NCBI GenBank assembly: GCA_017795105.1
Contig: CP051247.1
Coordinates: 124,001-188,000 of the forward strand
Length of the DNA stretch: 64,000 nucleotides
Origin: Planctomycetaceae bacterium
GTDB taxonomy: Bacteria > Planctomycetota > Planctomycetia > Planctomycetales > Planctomycetaceae
Reading direction: 5' to 3'
The notes beneath the pieces were generated by a model. It was not told where the DNA came from. It ran no database searches and worked only from the letters and a program-made list of their open reading frames with translations. The position numbers and the translations under genes were made by a program. Each line of letters starts with the position of its first letter. The first letter of the stretch is position 1. Positions 46,158 through 57,475 of the stretch are shown piece after piece.

Positions 46158-47351
46158 ATGATCCTGCACGTCGACATGGATGCGTTCTACGCTTCGGTCG
46201 AGATTCGCGATAACCCGGAGCTCGCTGGCAAACCAGTCGTTGTCGGTGGAACCCCAGAAGGACGGGGTGTCGTGGCCGCGGCCAGTTACGCCGCTCGAGA
46301 GTACGGCGTTCACAGCGCCATGTCGGCTGCTAAAGCCGTGCGGCTTTGCCCGCATGCCGTGTTTCTCAAGCCCCGTATTAGCTACTACGCCGAGATTTCC
46401 CAGCAGATCCGAGAGATCTTCTTTCGCTATACACCAGTCGTCGAACCGCTTTCGCTCGATGAAGCCTTCCTGGATGTCGACGGCAGCGAGCGGTTGTTCG
46501 GGCCAGCCATCGACATCGCCCGGGCGATTAAACAGGAGATCGCCGACAGCCTGAACCTGGTCGCCTCGGTCGGCGTGGCGCCGAACAAGTTTCTCGCAAA
46601 GCTCGCCAGCGATCTCGATAAGCCAGACGGCTTTGTCGTCGTTCCACCCGATGCCATCCAGCCCTTTCTCGATCCGCTTCCGGTCAAACGGATCTGGGGC
46701 GTGGGCCGGGTAACCGAGAAGGTCTTCGACCGAATCGGCGTCAAATCGGTGGCCGATCTCAGAGGTCTGGATCTCGATGTTCTCCAACGTTACTTCGGTG
46801 ATCACGGTCAACACCTGTGGAAGCTGGCTCGCGGAATCGATGACCGAAAAGTCATCCCTGATCGGGAGGCCAAATCGGTCTCGCACGAGACCACGTTCTC
46901 GGAAGATATTCGCGAGCTCTCTCAACTGCGGGCTCGGGCGGCTGAACTGACCGACCAGGTCGCTCGCCGACTGCGACGGGCCGATCGCAAAGGACACACC
47001 GTCACCGTGAAGATTCGCTTCTTCGACTTCCGCACAATCACACGGTCCATCAGTCTGCCTCATTCGACGAACGAGACCGCCACTCTCTGGGAGGCGGTTC
47101 GTGAGATTCTGACTTCCCGGCTACCCGAAGACCGCCCGCCCGTCAGACTGCTCGGCGTTGGAGTCACGGGCTTCAACGAGACAAAGACTGCTCAACTCCA
47201 GTTGTTCGAGACCGAGCCCGCCTCCTCAGAGCTCGATCGGGCAGCTGATCGTATCCGGGAGCGTTTCGGCGGCCAGTCACTCGGGCGCGGCAGCAGTCTG
47301 TTGCACCGGAAGGACGACGACCATCGCCCCGGCCAGCTTCCTCCGGAGTGA
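46158..47351 (+). CDS. dinB: DNA polymerase IV (Y family)
   Basis: A 397-residue Y-family polymerase with intact catalytic residues: ILHVDMDAFYASVE (DxD), SLDEAFLDVDGSERLFG (DE), plus KPVVVGGTPEGRGVVAAASYAAREYGVHSAM at the fingers. The HhH region is PVKRIWGVGRVTEKVFDRIGVKSVADL. The little finger follows, ending near LGVGVTGF and a QLQLFE beta-clamp-type motif. It performs translesion synthesis and is independent of the imuA-imuB-dnaE2 cassette 25 kb away. Its genomic neighbours are metabolic. Confidence 0.95.
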   Translation: MILHVDMDAFYASVEIRDNPELAGKPVVVGGTPEGRGVVAAASYAAREYGVHSAMSAAKAVRLCPHAVFLKPRISYYAEISQQIREIFFRYTPVVEPLSLDEAFLDVDGSERLFGPAIDIARAIKQEIADSLNLVASVGVAPNKFLAKLASDLDKPDGFVVVPPDAIQPFLDPLPVKRIWGVGRVTEKVFDRIGVKSVADLRGLDLDVLQRYFGDHGQHLWKLARGIDDRKVIPDREAKSVSHETTFSEDIRELSQLRARAAELTDQVARRLRRADRKGHTVTVKIRFFDFRTITRSISLPHSTNETATLWEAVREILTSRLPEDRPPVRLLGVGVTGFNETKTAQLQLFETEPASSELDRAADRIRERFGGQSLGRGSSLLHRKDDDHRPGQLPPE

Positions 47352-47437
47352 ATACGGGGCTCGTGGTGGGCAACGCGGGCGGAATTCACTACGCTCATTT
47401 CTACTGCAGATTTTCGCCCTGAGAGGAAAGAAGTTCC

Positions 47438-49099
<1,662 letters not shown>

Positions 49100-49140
49100 A
49101 TGTTTCGCGTATCGCATCGCATTCAATAAGGAATGATCCC

Positions 49141-50529
49141 ATGTCGTCGGTGAAGACCGTTGCGTTCCTGTTTCTCATCATCATCTCTGCCGGACTGACA
49201 ACCGCGGCCGAACGTCCAAACGTCGTGATGCTGCTCTCGGATGATCTTGGCTTCAAAGATATCGGCTGTTACGACGGGCCGGTCGACACTCCGACACTCG
49301 ACAGCCTCGCCGCTCGTGGCGTTCGCTTCTCCGATTTCTACTCGGGCTGCGCCGTCTGTTCGCCATCTCGAGCCACACTGCTGACGGGGCGGCATCATAT
49401 TCGCGCCGGTGTTTACAGCTGGATTCACGATCCCAGCCAGAAATCGCATCTGCTCGAACGGGAGATCACACTTGCAGAGATCCTGAAAGAGCAGGGCTAC
49501 GCAACCGCTCATGTTGGCAAGTGGCATCTGGGATTGCCCGGCGACGGCAAGGAGAAACCGACGCCTGATGCTCACGGTTTTGACTACTGGTTCGCCACCT
49601 GGAACAACGCCGAACCGAGTCACCACAACCCGGTGAATTTCATTCGCAACGGAGAAGCCGTCGGACCGCTCGAAGGCTACTCCTGTCAGCTTGTCGTCGA
49701 TGAAGCGATCAGCTGGCTCGACAAGCGATCCGATGAGGAAGAGCCTTTCTTCCTCAACGTCTGGTTCCACGAGCCTCACGCACCGATCGCCGCTCCGAAT
49801 GATATTGTGACTCAATACGGAAAGGTGCAGGATCGAGCCGCGATCTACTCCGGCACGATCGACAACACCGACCGCGCCATCGCTCGACTCCTGAAGAAAC
49901 TCGCAGCCGTCGACGCGCCGGAGAATACGCTCATCATCTACGCTTCCGACAATGGCACCTATCGTCAAGATCGCACGGGTAATCTGAAAGGGCGCAAGGG
50001 ACAGAACTGGGAGGGTGGCATCCGTGTCCCCGGGATCTTCAGCTGGCCCGGCACCATTGTCCAGGACCGCGTCTCGAACATTCCCGCCGGCATCGTCGAT
50101 ATTCTCCCAACAGTCTGCGGATTGCTCGAGATCGACGCTCCGTCGGACCGCACCATCGATGGTTCCGATCTTACCCCGATTCTGAAAGGCAATGAGAAAG
50201 GCTTCGCCCGCCACCAGCCACTCTTCTGGCACCTGCAGAAATCGCGACCAGTCGTTGCCATGCGAGATGGCGATTTTTCGCTCGTCGCCGATCCGGACTA
50301 CGAGCTTTCGACCAGCAACATGTTCCAGGAAGAGTGGATTCCAAAGATCAAGAATGGCGGCTACACCAATTTCCGCCTTTATGATCTCGCGAAAGATCCA
50401 CAACAGAAAAAGGACCTGGCCGCAAGTCGTCCTGAGTTGACCGAGAAGCTGAAGAAGAAACTACTCGAAATCAATGCAAGCATCATGGCCGACGGTCACG
50501 ACTGGCATCTGGAAAACCAGTCGAAGTAG
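49141..50529 (+). CDS. Exported type I sulfatase
   Basis: A 462-residue sulfatase with a signal peptide (residues 1-22). The formylglycine site is CSPSRATLLTG (Cys73), preceded by the metal pair D34-D35 in LLSDDLGFKDIG. HVGKWHLGLPG (K and H) and ASDNGTYRQDRTGNLKGRKGQNWEGGIRVP (second DN pair) complete the S1-family active site. Modification requires a formylglycine-generating enzyme encoded elsewhere. Such sulfatases desulfate algal polysaccharides in planctomycetes. The adjacency to the double hydrolase suggests a shared carbohydrate target. Start MSSVKT at 49141 fits the signal peptide better than 49096. Confidence 0.93.
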   Translation: MSSVKTVAFLFLIIISAGLTTAAERPNVVMLLSDDLGFKDIGCYDGPVDTPTLDSLAARGVRFSDFYSGCAVCSPSRATLLTGRHHIRAGVYSWIHDPSQKSHLLEREITLAEILKEQGYATAHVGKWHLGLPGDGKEKPTPDAHGFDYWFATWNNAEPSHHNPVNFIRNGEAVGPLEGYSCQLVVDEAISWLDKRSDEEEPFFLNVWFHEPHAPIAAPNDIVTQYGKVQDRAAIYSGTIDNTDRAIARLLKKLAAVDAPENTLIIYASDNGTYRQDRTGNLKGRKGQNWEGGIRVPGIFSWPGTIVQDRVSNIPAGIVDILPTVCGLLEIDAPSDRTIDGSDLTPILKGNEKGFARHQPLFWHLQKSRPVVAMRDGDFSLVADPDYELSTSNMFQEEWIPKIKNGGYTNFRLYDLAKDPQQKKDLAASRPELTEKLKKKLLEINASIMADGHDWHLENQSK

Positions 50530-50556
50530 TTCATACTGAGGACAGGAGGTCAACAA

Positions 50557-51450
50557 ATGCGAATGCAGACGCTCGGACGGACCGGACTGAAGGTCACTCA
50601 ACTTGGCTACGGAAGCATGGGGCTGCGCGGCCCCCGCACGTGGGGCGTACGTGTCGTCAGTGATGGCGATGCCGATCGTTTTCTCAACCAGGTTCTCGAT
50701 GTCGGAATCAACTTCATCGACACGGCTCCCGATTACGGTTTCGCTGAGGAGCGAATCGGGCGGGCGTTGAGCAAACGTCGCGACGAGTTCTATCTGGCGA
50801 CCAAGTGCGGCTGCGATCCGATTCAACACGACGATCAACTCGAGATCCGCCACACCTGGACCCCGGAAGTCATCACACGCAACCTGGAACAAAGCCTGAA
50901 GAACCTGCAGACCGATTACATCGATCTGATGCAGTTTCACGGCGGTGATGCGAAGACACTCGTTCAGGATGGCCTGATCGACCTGCTCAAGGAATTCCAG
51001 CAGCAGGGGAAGATCCGGTACTTCGGCGTCTCAAGCTCCCTGCCGAATTTGCCCGGCCTCATCGAGTTGAACGTCTTCGATACCTTTCAGATTCCCTACT
51101 CCTGCCTGAACCGAGCCCATCACGATCTGATCACCCGGGCTGCGGCTACCGGAGCAGGGATCATCATCCGCGGGGGAATCGCTCACGGTGGCCCCGATGC
51201 TGAGATTCAACGGGACAAGCTGAATGCAATCTGGAATGAAGCCGGACTCGATGAGTTGCTTGATGAGCAGATGAACCGAGCCGAGTTGATTCTCCGTTAT
51301 ACGATTTCTCATCCGCATTGCGATACGACCATTGTCGGGACCTGCAATCCGGACCATCTCGCTGAAAATCTGCAGGCGGTCGAGAAAGGACCGTTGCCCC
51401 AACCGCTGTACGATGAGATCACGGCTCGCGTGAAACGGGCCGGCCAGTAG
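50557..51450 (+). CDS. Aldo/keto reductase family protein
   Basis: A 297-residue (beta/alpha)8 oxidoreductase. The catalytic tetrad is visible: Asp and Tyr in NFIDTAPDYGFAEERIG, Lys in EFYLATKCGCD, and His in DLMQFHGGDA. The NADP site includes GKIRYFGVSSSLPNL. AGGAGG lies upstream of the ATG. A short C-terminal region (NCDTTIVGTCNPDHLAENLQA) is as in other bacterial AKRs. Substrate unknown. It follows the sulfatase by 27 bases and is likely co-transcribed. Confidence 0.92.
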   Translation: MRMQTLGRTGLKVTQLGYGSMGLRGPRTWGVRVVSDGDADRFLNQVLDVGINFIDTAPDYGFAEERIGRALSKRRDEFYLATKCGCDPIQHDDQLEIRHTWTPEVITRNLEQSLKNLQTDYIDLMQFHGGDAKTLVQDGLIDLLKEFQQQGKIRYFGVSSSLPNLPGLIELNVFDTFQIPYSCLNRAHHDLITRAAATGAGIIIRGGIAHGGPDAEIQRDKLNAIWNEAGLDELLDEQMNRAELILRYTISHPHCDTTIVGTCNPDHLAENLQAVEKGPLPQPLYDEITARVKRAGQ

Positions 51451-51604
51451 CCTTTCCCGCAAGGCCAGGTTGGTATTCAACCGTAGCCTGGGGACGCATT
51501 GCGCAGGCGTCTTCATGGAAATCTCGACAAACTGGTCTTTTCTAAGCGGAGAGGCCGTCTAACATCGAGGGAGCCGCTTTTAACCGCAGACAGCGAGGTC
51601 CCTC

Positions 51605-52288
51605 ATGAATCGAGCCCCAGACAGCGATCATTCCGGCGGACTTGGCCGACGGCAGTTTTTGAAAGGGGTGGGAACGCTGGCCGGTGCTTCCTGTCTCCCG
51701 GCAAATGCATCTGCTGCGAACGAAACCGCCCCGCAGGAGAAGAACGTGCTTGAGCATCCCGTCAGTCTGAATGTGCGAATCAACGGCAAAGAGATCTCTC
51801 GTGAAATCGATGCCCGCACGACCTTGCTCGACTTGCTGCGGGAAACGCTCCAGCTGACCGGCACGAAAAAGGGATGTGATCACGGGGCCTGCGGAGCCTG
51901 CACGGTTCACGTGAACGGGAAGCGGGTTCTCTCCTGTCTCACGCTCGCCGCGACGCTCGAAGGAGCGGAGGTGACCACGATTGAAGGCGTCTCTCAGAAC
52001 GAGGAACTGCATCCACTTCAGGAAGCCTTTCTTCGCTGCGATGCCTACCAGTGTGGGTATTGCACACCGGGCCAGATCATGTCGGGCATTGCCTGTATCG
52101 GAGAAGGGCACGCGGACAAATCGGCCGAAGAGGCGCGGGAGTGGATGAGTGGCAATCTCTGCCGCTGTTCGGCCTATCCAAATATTCTGGCCGCCGTTCG
52201 CCAAACCGCCGGGGCGGAGCCGGAGTCCGATCCTGCCGCTCACGTCAGAACGTTTTCACTGGCGGAAGCCTCCTCTCAAGAACAATGA
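51605..52288 (+). CDS. Molybdenum hydroxylase 2Fe-2S subunit (Tat-exported, PaoA/YagT-like)
   Basis: A 227-residue protein with a Tat-like signal (GRRQFLKGVGTLAGASCLPANASA). Two [2Fe-2S] centres are present: a plant-type one in GCDHGACGACTVHVNGKRVLSC and a second in CGYCTPGQ plus NLCRCSAY. This matches the small subunit of xanthine-dehydrogenase-family enzymes with separate subunits. It starts the operon with FAD and Mo subunits, XdhC and MocA. The Tat signal implies periplasmic assembly of the whole complex, as in E. coli PaoABC. Confidence 0.92.
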   Translation: MNRAPDSDHSGGLGRRQFLKGVGTLAGASCLPANASAANETAPQEKNVLEHPVSLNVRINGKEISREIDARTTLLDLLRETLQLTGTKKGCDHGACGACTVHVNGKRVLSCLTLAATLEGAEVTTIEGVSQNEELHPLQEAFLRCDAYQCGYCTPGQIMSGIACIGEGHADKSAEEAREWMSGNLCRCSAYPNILAAVRQTAGAEPESDPAAHVRTFSLAEASSQEQ

Positions 52289-52312
52289 TCCACGTATCCA
52301 GAGGAGATTCTG

Positions 52313-53374
52313 ATGATACCCTTCGAGTTCGCCAGCCCGAAAAGACTCCAGGACGCCACGTCCGCGATCGATCATAAATCGAGTATGGCTCTGGCCGGCG
52401 GCACCACGCTGCTCGATCTGATGAAACTGAATGTGCTCACGCCCGATACAGTCGTTTCGGTCGCCTCAGTGCTTGGGAACTCCGTTCGGCTCGAGGACGA
52501 TACTCTGACGATTGAAGCCGGCTGCACGATGGCTCAACTCGCCGATCATGAGCGGGTCCGCGAGTCTTTCCCTGCCATCCGGCAATCGTTGATCACGGCG
52601 GCATCGCCGCAGATTCGCAATATGGCGACGATTGGAGGGAATCTGCTTCAACGGACGCGGTCGACCTACTTTCGGCATCCCGATATGCCACCGCCGGACG
52701 AATCGTTCGACGACTCAAACCATGAGAAGTTCTGGCATCGGGTTGATCTGTCCTCTGCAGCAGTCCTCGGCAACAGTGGACGGGTCGTTGGAACCTATCC
52801 GGGAGATTTCGCGAACACCGTTGTCGCTTTCGATGCCACTTTGCATCTCGAAGGCCCGGACCATCAGCGAACGATTCACGCACGCGAGTTCTATCAGATC
52901 CCGCAACGGCAGGAGCTTCAGTACAGCGTTGATCTGAAGCCGGGCGAGTTGATCACAGCGATCTCGTTTCCCGTCACGCCAGCTCTGAAGAACAGTTTGT
53001 ATTTCAAGGTTCGCGAACGGAGCAGTTATGCCTTTGCTCTGGCGAGCGTCGCCGCGGGACTTGAACTTGAAGGCCAGGGATCAACGGCAACAATCCGACA
53101 GGCGAAAATAGCCTTCGGTGGACTGGGATCGATTCCCTGGTTCAGTCAGGCAGCTGTGCAGGCTCTCGAAGGCAAACCGGCTACGGACGACAACTTCGAG
53201 AAGGCCGCCGAGGCTGCCCTCGCCGAAGCGACACCACCCCCCGGAAATGAGTATCGGGTCCGGCTTGCCAGGCGATGTCTTGTTCGCAGCCTGCGTCGAC
53301 TGCGAGATGTCGGCCCTTACTCAGATACAGAAATCTGGGCCATGCAGCACGGACGGACACCGACCCCGGCGTGA
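52313..53374 (+). CDS. Molybdenum hydroxylase FAD-binding subunit
   Basis: A 353-residue FAD subunit of the CO dehydrogenase medium-chain/PaoB type: MIPFEFASPKRLQDA, MALAGGTTLLDLMKLNV (FAD diphosphate loop), ASPQIRNMATIGGNLLQRTRSTYFRHPD (second FAD loop) and GDFANTVVAFDATL. In PaoB relatives the LLQRTRC region carries the cysteines of an additional [4Fe-4S] cluster. Here the region reads STYFRHPDMPPPDESFDD with no cysteine, so the cluster is absent. Only two cysteines occur in the whole chain. It follows the 2Fe-2S subunit by 24 bases. Confidence 0.9.
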   Translation: MIPFEFASPKRLQDATSAIDHKSSMALAGGTTLLDLMKLNVLTPDTVVSVASVLGNSVRLEDDTLTIEAGCTMAQLADHERVRESFPAIRQSLITAASPQIRNMATIGGNLLQRTRSTYFRHPDMPPPDESFDDSNHEKFWHRVDLSSAAVLGNSGRVVGTYPGDFANTVVAFDATLHLEGPDHQRTIHAREFYQIPQRQELQYSVDLKPGELITAISFPVTPALKNSLYFKVRERSSYAFALASVAAGLELEGQGSTATIRQAKIAFGGLGSIPWFSQAAVQALEGKPATDDNFEKAAEAALAEATPPPGNEYRVRLARRCLVRSLRRLRDVGPYSDTEIWAMQHGRTPTPA

Positions 53375-53403
53375 CCTCGCCTCCTAGACAGACAGGATCC
53401 ATC

Positions 53404-55647
53404 ATGGCAACGACCACGTTTCCGAAGCTCTCCCTCGAAGGAGCAGTGGGCCGCCCGATCGTTCGTCGCAGCGGGCGGGCGAAGGTCACCGGTACCGCCC
53501 CGTTCACGGCCGAGCGGAATCTCCCTGGACTGCTGCATGCCGTTGCCGTGCCCAGCACAATTGCTCGCGGCAAAATTCTGTCCATAGACACCAGCGCCGC
53601 CGAAAAGATGACTGGCGTTCGGGCCGTGATTACGCCCGACAACGTGCCAGATTTCAAACGAATTCCGACCTTCAACGAATCAATGCAGGAGTCGTGTTTG
53701 GCGTCACACGTCTACCCGGCTGCTGAACGGGAAGTCTATTACGCCGGTCAGTACGTAGCGGCCGTGGTCGCGGATACCTTCGAGGCGGCTCGCGATGGAG
53801 CCCTGGCCGTGAAGGTTGAATATGACGAAATGGACCATGTGACCTCGATCGACGAAGCTCCAGCCGATGAACGCCCGAAGTCTCTGTTCGGAGCGCCTCC
53901 CGTCATCGAGATCGGCGATGCCGTTTCGGCCTTCGAGCAGGCGGACGTCAAAGTTGATGTTGATTTCGATCTGGCGATGAACCATCACAATCCGATCGAA
54001 CTCCATGCCGCGCTGGCTCACTGGGACACCTGGGAAGGGAATGAATCCCTCACGGTGTACGAGACAACGCAGTCGCTGTCGCTCAGCCAGAAGACCTACC
54101 AGAGCCTGTTCAACCTGAAACCCGAGCAGGTCCGCGTGATCTGCGAACTGGTCGGCGGGGCGTTCGGTTCGAAGGGGGCGATGTGGCCACACTCCGTGCT
54201 GGCCTGCTTCTGTGCAAAAGTCGTAGCGGCTCCGGTCAAGCTGGTTGCGACACGTCAGCAGTTGTTTGGAGGGACCGGCCACCGCACGCCGATCAAACAG
54301 CGGGTCGCAATCGGCGCTAACTCAGACGGGACGATCAAGGCCATCATTCACGAAGGGACTGCCACCACATCCGAGAACGACTCTTACGCGGAAGCCTTCA
54401 CGATGGCGACGCGGATGATGTATCAGACCGAAGCTCTGCGACTCGCTCAGACGCAGTCGCGACTTCACACGCAGTCGCCCACGTTCATGCGGGCTCCCGC
54501 CGAAACCCCCGGCATGTTCGCTCTGGAAACGGCGATCGACGAGCTCGCGGTCAAACTCGATCTCGACCCGATCGAGCTTCGCGTTCTTAACGAACCCGAA
54601 AAGAGTCTCTATGAGGAGAAGCCGTTCAGCGGGCGCCATCTGGTCGAATGCCTGCGGAAGGGCGCAGAAGCATTTCACTGGAAGGAACGCCCACGGAAAC
54701 CACGCAGCACACGGGATGGCGACTGGCTGATCGGCACCGGCGTTGCTGCCGCGACCTATCCCGCGATCTTCTTTCCGACTCAGGCTCGTGTCACGCTTCG
54801 AACCGACGGAACCGCTCACATCGATTGCTGCTCACAGGAGCTTGGCACCGGAACGGTTACGACGCAGTGTCAGTTGCTCGCTTCTCAGCTGGGAATTTCG
54901 GCCAGCCGCGTCAGCATGAATCTGGGAGACACCTCTCTGCCACCGGGCGGCGTTTCCGGAGGCAGCGCCACCGCGGCCAGTGTTGGTGGAGCCGTCCGTG
55001 CAGCCGTCGACGCCTTGAAGAAGAAGCTCGTTGAGCTTGCCCCCTCTGACAGTTCTCTCGCAAGCGCTCGTCCCGATGACGTGACTTTCAAGGATGGAAA
55101 AGTTCTGCTCGGTTCCGACAGCTGGGCTCTTGAAGAATTGATGTCAGGCAAGTTCAAGGACGAGATTGCAGCCGTCGGCAAGTTCAAGGGAGCGAAGGAC
55201 TCGAAGACATCCAATCACTCGTACGGAGCCCAGTTCGTCGAAGTGGCGGTCGATGAAGAGCTGGGACTGGTTCGGGTTCGCAGAATGCTCGGCTGCTTCG
55301 CATGCGGCACCATCCTGAATGCCAAGACCGGCCGCAGCCAGTTTCTGGGGGGCATGATCATGGGTGTTGGACATGCACTTCAGGAGAAGACTGTCTGGGA
55401 TCACCGGCTGGGGCGAATCACCAACGACAACATCGCCGAGTATCACGTGCCTGTGAATGCGGACATCCCGGATATGGAGATCATGTGGATTGATGAACCG
55501 GACTTTAATGCCTCGCCGGTCGGAGCGAAGGGAATCGGCGAGATCGGAATCACCGGCGTCGCGGCAGCGATTTCCAACGCCATCTACCATGCCACCGGCC
55601 GACGGTACCGGGACCTCCCCATCACCCCCGAGAAAATCATCCTCTGA
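53404..55647 (+). CDS. Molybdenum hydroxylase large (molybdopterin) subunit
   Basis: A 747-residue Mo subunit from MATTTFPKLSLEGAVGRPIVRRSGRAKVTGTAPFTAERNLPG. The Mo-site motifs are GGAFGSKGAMWPHSVLACF, RAPAETPGMFALETAIDEL, and the catalytic Glu in VGAKGIGEIGITG (about residue 713). It has no own signal peptide, as expected when the small subunit carries the Tat signal. Substrates in the family are purines, aldehydes or aromatic N-heterocycles, and none can be chosen here. It ends 16 bases before xdhC. Confidence 0.93.
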   Translation: MATTTFPKLSLEGAVGRPIVRRSGRAKVTGTAPFTAERNLPGLLHAVAVPSTIARGKILSIDTSAAEKMTGVRAVITPDNVPDFKRIPTFNESMQESCLASHVYPAAEREVYYAGQYVAAVVADTFEAARDGALAVKVEYDEMDHVTSIDEAPADERPKSLFGAPPVIEIGDAVSAFEQADVKVDVDFDLAMNHHNPIELHAALAHWDTWEGNESLTVYETTQSLSLSQKTYQSLFNLKPEQVRVICELVGGAFGSKGAMWPHSVLACFCAKVVAAPVKLVATRQQLFGGTGHRTPIKQRVAIGANSDGTIKAIIHEGTATTSENDSYAEAFTMATRMMYQTEALRLAQTQSRLHTQSPTFMRAPAETPGMFALETAIDELAVKLDLDPIELRVLNEPEKSLYEEKPFSGRHLVECLRKGAEAFHWKERPRKPRSTRDGDWLIGTGVAAATYPAIFFPTQARVTLRTDGTAHIDCCSQELGTGTVTTQCQLLASQLGISASRVSMNLGDTSLPPGGVSGGSATAASVGGAVRAAVDALKKKLVELAPSDSSLASARPDDVTFKDGKVLLGSDSWALEELMSGKFKDEIAAVGKFKGAKDSKTSNHSYGAQFVEVAVDEELGLVRVRRMLGCFACGTILNAKTGRSQFLGGMIMGVGHALQEKTVWDHRLGRITNDNIAEYHVPVNADIPDMEIMWIDEPDFNASPVGAKGIGEIGITGVAAAISNAIYHATGRRYRDLPITPEKIIL

Positions 55648-55663
55648 AGCGGATTCACCCACG

Positions 55664-56848
55664 ATGCAGGAACTGCTGAGAACAGCCCACGAGGCCCTCG
55701 AATTCGGCGAGGAGTGCGTCCTCTGTACGGTCGTTCGACTGATTGGCAGCGGGTACGGTCGCCCGGGGGCTCGTCTGCTGTTGACCGAATCAGGTGATCG
55801 TGTCGGTTACATCAGCGGGGGGTGTCTGGAGAAGGACCTGTGCCGGCAGGCCTGGGGGTTAACGGAATCCGGTCCACGGCTCGTCGCTTACGACACCCGC
55901 TCCGGGACGATCCAGTCCACCCGGTTCAATACCGGCTGCGAAGGCATCGTCTACATCCTCTGTCAGCGGATCCGCACTCTCGACGCGCCGGCGATTCGCG
56001 TCCCTTCGCTGCTCGATCGTCATGACAATCCGATCCGTCTGGCGACCATCTATAGCAGCGACTCTCCCCTCGTTCAGGCAGGAGATACCGTTGCCATTCT
56101 TTCCGGAGCGGAAGTCAATTCGACGCTGGATGATTCCGCAGCTGAGATCGAAGACATCCTCATCGAACGAATGCGTGAAGCCAAACAATCGCGTTCGGTC
56201 GAGATCGAGGACGCTGACTCGAATGTCATCGAGGTCTTTGTCGAGATCCTCACGCCGCCACCCCATCTGGTCATCTGCGGAGCAGGGGACGACGTGATTC
56301 CAGTCGTCGATTTCGCACGCAGGCTCGACTGGAATGTCACAGTTCTCGGCCATCGTCCCGAACAGACCACGCCGGCTCGCTTCGAACAGGCCCGAGTCCG
56401 TTGTGGTCAGATTGCTGACCTGTTGAAAGAAGTCGACCTCGGCTCACGATCTTACCCGTTGCTGATGACCCACGACTTCGCCTGCGACGTCCAGCTGTTG
56501 CCAGTTCTTCTCGATTCGCCAGCTCCTTCGATCGGCATTCTCGGCCCGAAACGCCGTCTTGCCCGCCTCATCAGTGAACTCGCCCAAAAGGGGCGACCGG
56601 TCTCGTTGAGCGAAGCGGCCCGCATTCGGGCTCCGCTCGGACTCGACCTGGGGGCCATTACGCCAGCCGAGATCGCCTGTTCCATTGTTGGAGAGATCAT
56701 CACCTTGGAACGCGGTCGAACCGGCGGCCCGCTGCATGAATCCCCCCGTCCGATCCACGACTCACCGCCCCACGAACGGGAAATCCCGCTCGTCTCAACA
56801 GCTACGGTTGGTGTTCCGTCCTGCTCGCTCGCTGAGTCCGACTCGTGA
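55664..56848 (+). CDS. XdhC-family molybdenum-cofactor insertion protein
   Basis: A 394-residue XdhC/CoxI protein: LRTAHEALEFGEECVLCTVVRLIGSGYGRPGARLLLTESGDRVGYISGGCLEKDL at the N-terminus, and the Rossmann-like LVICGAGDDVIPVVDFARRLDWNVTVLG in the middle. Then the LGPKRR block and C-terminal LGLDLGAITPAEIACSIVGEIITLERGRTGG with sequence typical of sulfurated cofactor chaperones. It binds sulfurated Moco and inserts it into the Mo subunit. The end overlaps mocA by 4 bases (GTGA). Confidence 0.9.
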   Translation: MQELLRTAHEALEFGEECVLCTVVRLIGSGYGRPGARLLLTESGDRVGYISGGCLEKDLCRQAWGLTESGPRLVAYDTRSGTIQSTRFNTGCEGIVYILCQRIRTLDAPAIRVPSLLDRHDNPIRLATIYSSDSPLVQAGDTVAILSGAEVNSTLDDSAAEIEDILIERMREAKQSRSVEIEDADSNVIEVFVEILTPPPHLVICGAGDDVIPVVDFARRLDWNVTVLGHRPEQTTPARFEQARVRCGQIADLLKEVDLGSRSYPLLMTHDFACDVQLLPVLLDSPAPSIGILGPKRRLARLISELAQKGRPVSLSEAARIRAPLGLDLGAITPAEIACSIVGEIITLERGRTGGPLHESPRPIHDSPPHEREIPLVSTATVGVPSCSLAESDS

Positions 56849-57471
56849 ACGTGGCCATTGTGCTCGCCGCCGGGGAATCGACTCGGATGGGCCACCCCAA
56901 ACAGCTGCTTACGTGGCACGATCGCCCTCTACTGTTTCAGACAATCAACGAGCTGCTCGCCGCCGGACTCGATCGCATCGTCGTCGTCCTCGGGGCCCAT
57001 GCCGATGAAATTGAGCATCGACTCAGAGGCAAATGCTCCGATCAGGTGGAGTTCGTGACAAATCCCAACTGGTCGTCGGGACAGGCCTCCAGCCTGTTGA
57101 CCGGGCTTCGATTCCTGCAATCTGATGCAACCGGAATCCGACACGTCCTGCTCGCTCTTTGTGACCAGCCATTCGTGACGGCCGACGACTATCGAAGCCT
57201 GCTTCACACAGCGTCAACAGGCAGTGCGTCAGCCGTTGCGACTCGCTACGATTCCGGGGGCGGAGTTCCTGCGGTATTCACCTGGTCGGCCTGTTCTCAG
57301 CTGCTGACAATCGATGGCGACAGCGGCGCTCGGGGGTGGCTGCGCCGTCAGCCCTCCGGAAAGATCACGCTCGTCGATATCCCCGGGGCTTTCCACGATC
57401 TCGATAATCCGAAACAATATGAACAAGCCCTGATAGCCTCCCGCCAGAACACTCAAGAACGGAACCAATAG
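56845..57471 (+). CDS. mocA: MocA-type molybdenum cofactor nucleotidyltransferase
   Basis: A 208-residue nucleotidyltransferase with GTG start overlapping xdhC by 4 bases. NTP-transferase motifs: VLAAGESTRMGHPKQLL (P-loop-like), HVLLALCDQPFVTADDYRSLL (metal Asp), and GGGVPAVF. MocA in the known pathway converts Mo-molybdopterin into the cytidine dinucleotide form needed by this class of hydroxylase. Its place in the operon fits that role, though CTP versus GTP specificity is inferred. Confidence 0.9.
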   Translation: MNVAIVLAAGESTRMGHPKQLLTWHDRPLLFQTINELLAAGLDRIVVVLGAHADEIEHRLRGKCSDQVEFVTNPNWSSGQASSLLTGLRFLQSDATGIRHVLLALCDQPFVTADDYRSLLHTASTGSASAVATRYDSGGGVPAVFTWSACSQLLTIDGDSGARGWLRRQPSGKITLVDIPGAFHDLDNPKQYEQALIASRQNTQERNQ

Positions 57472-57475
57472 AGTC

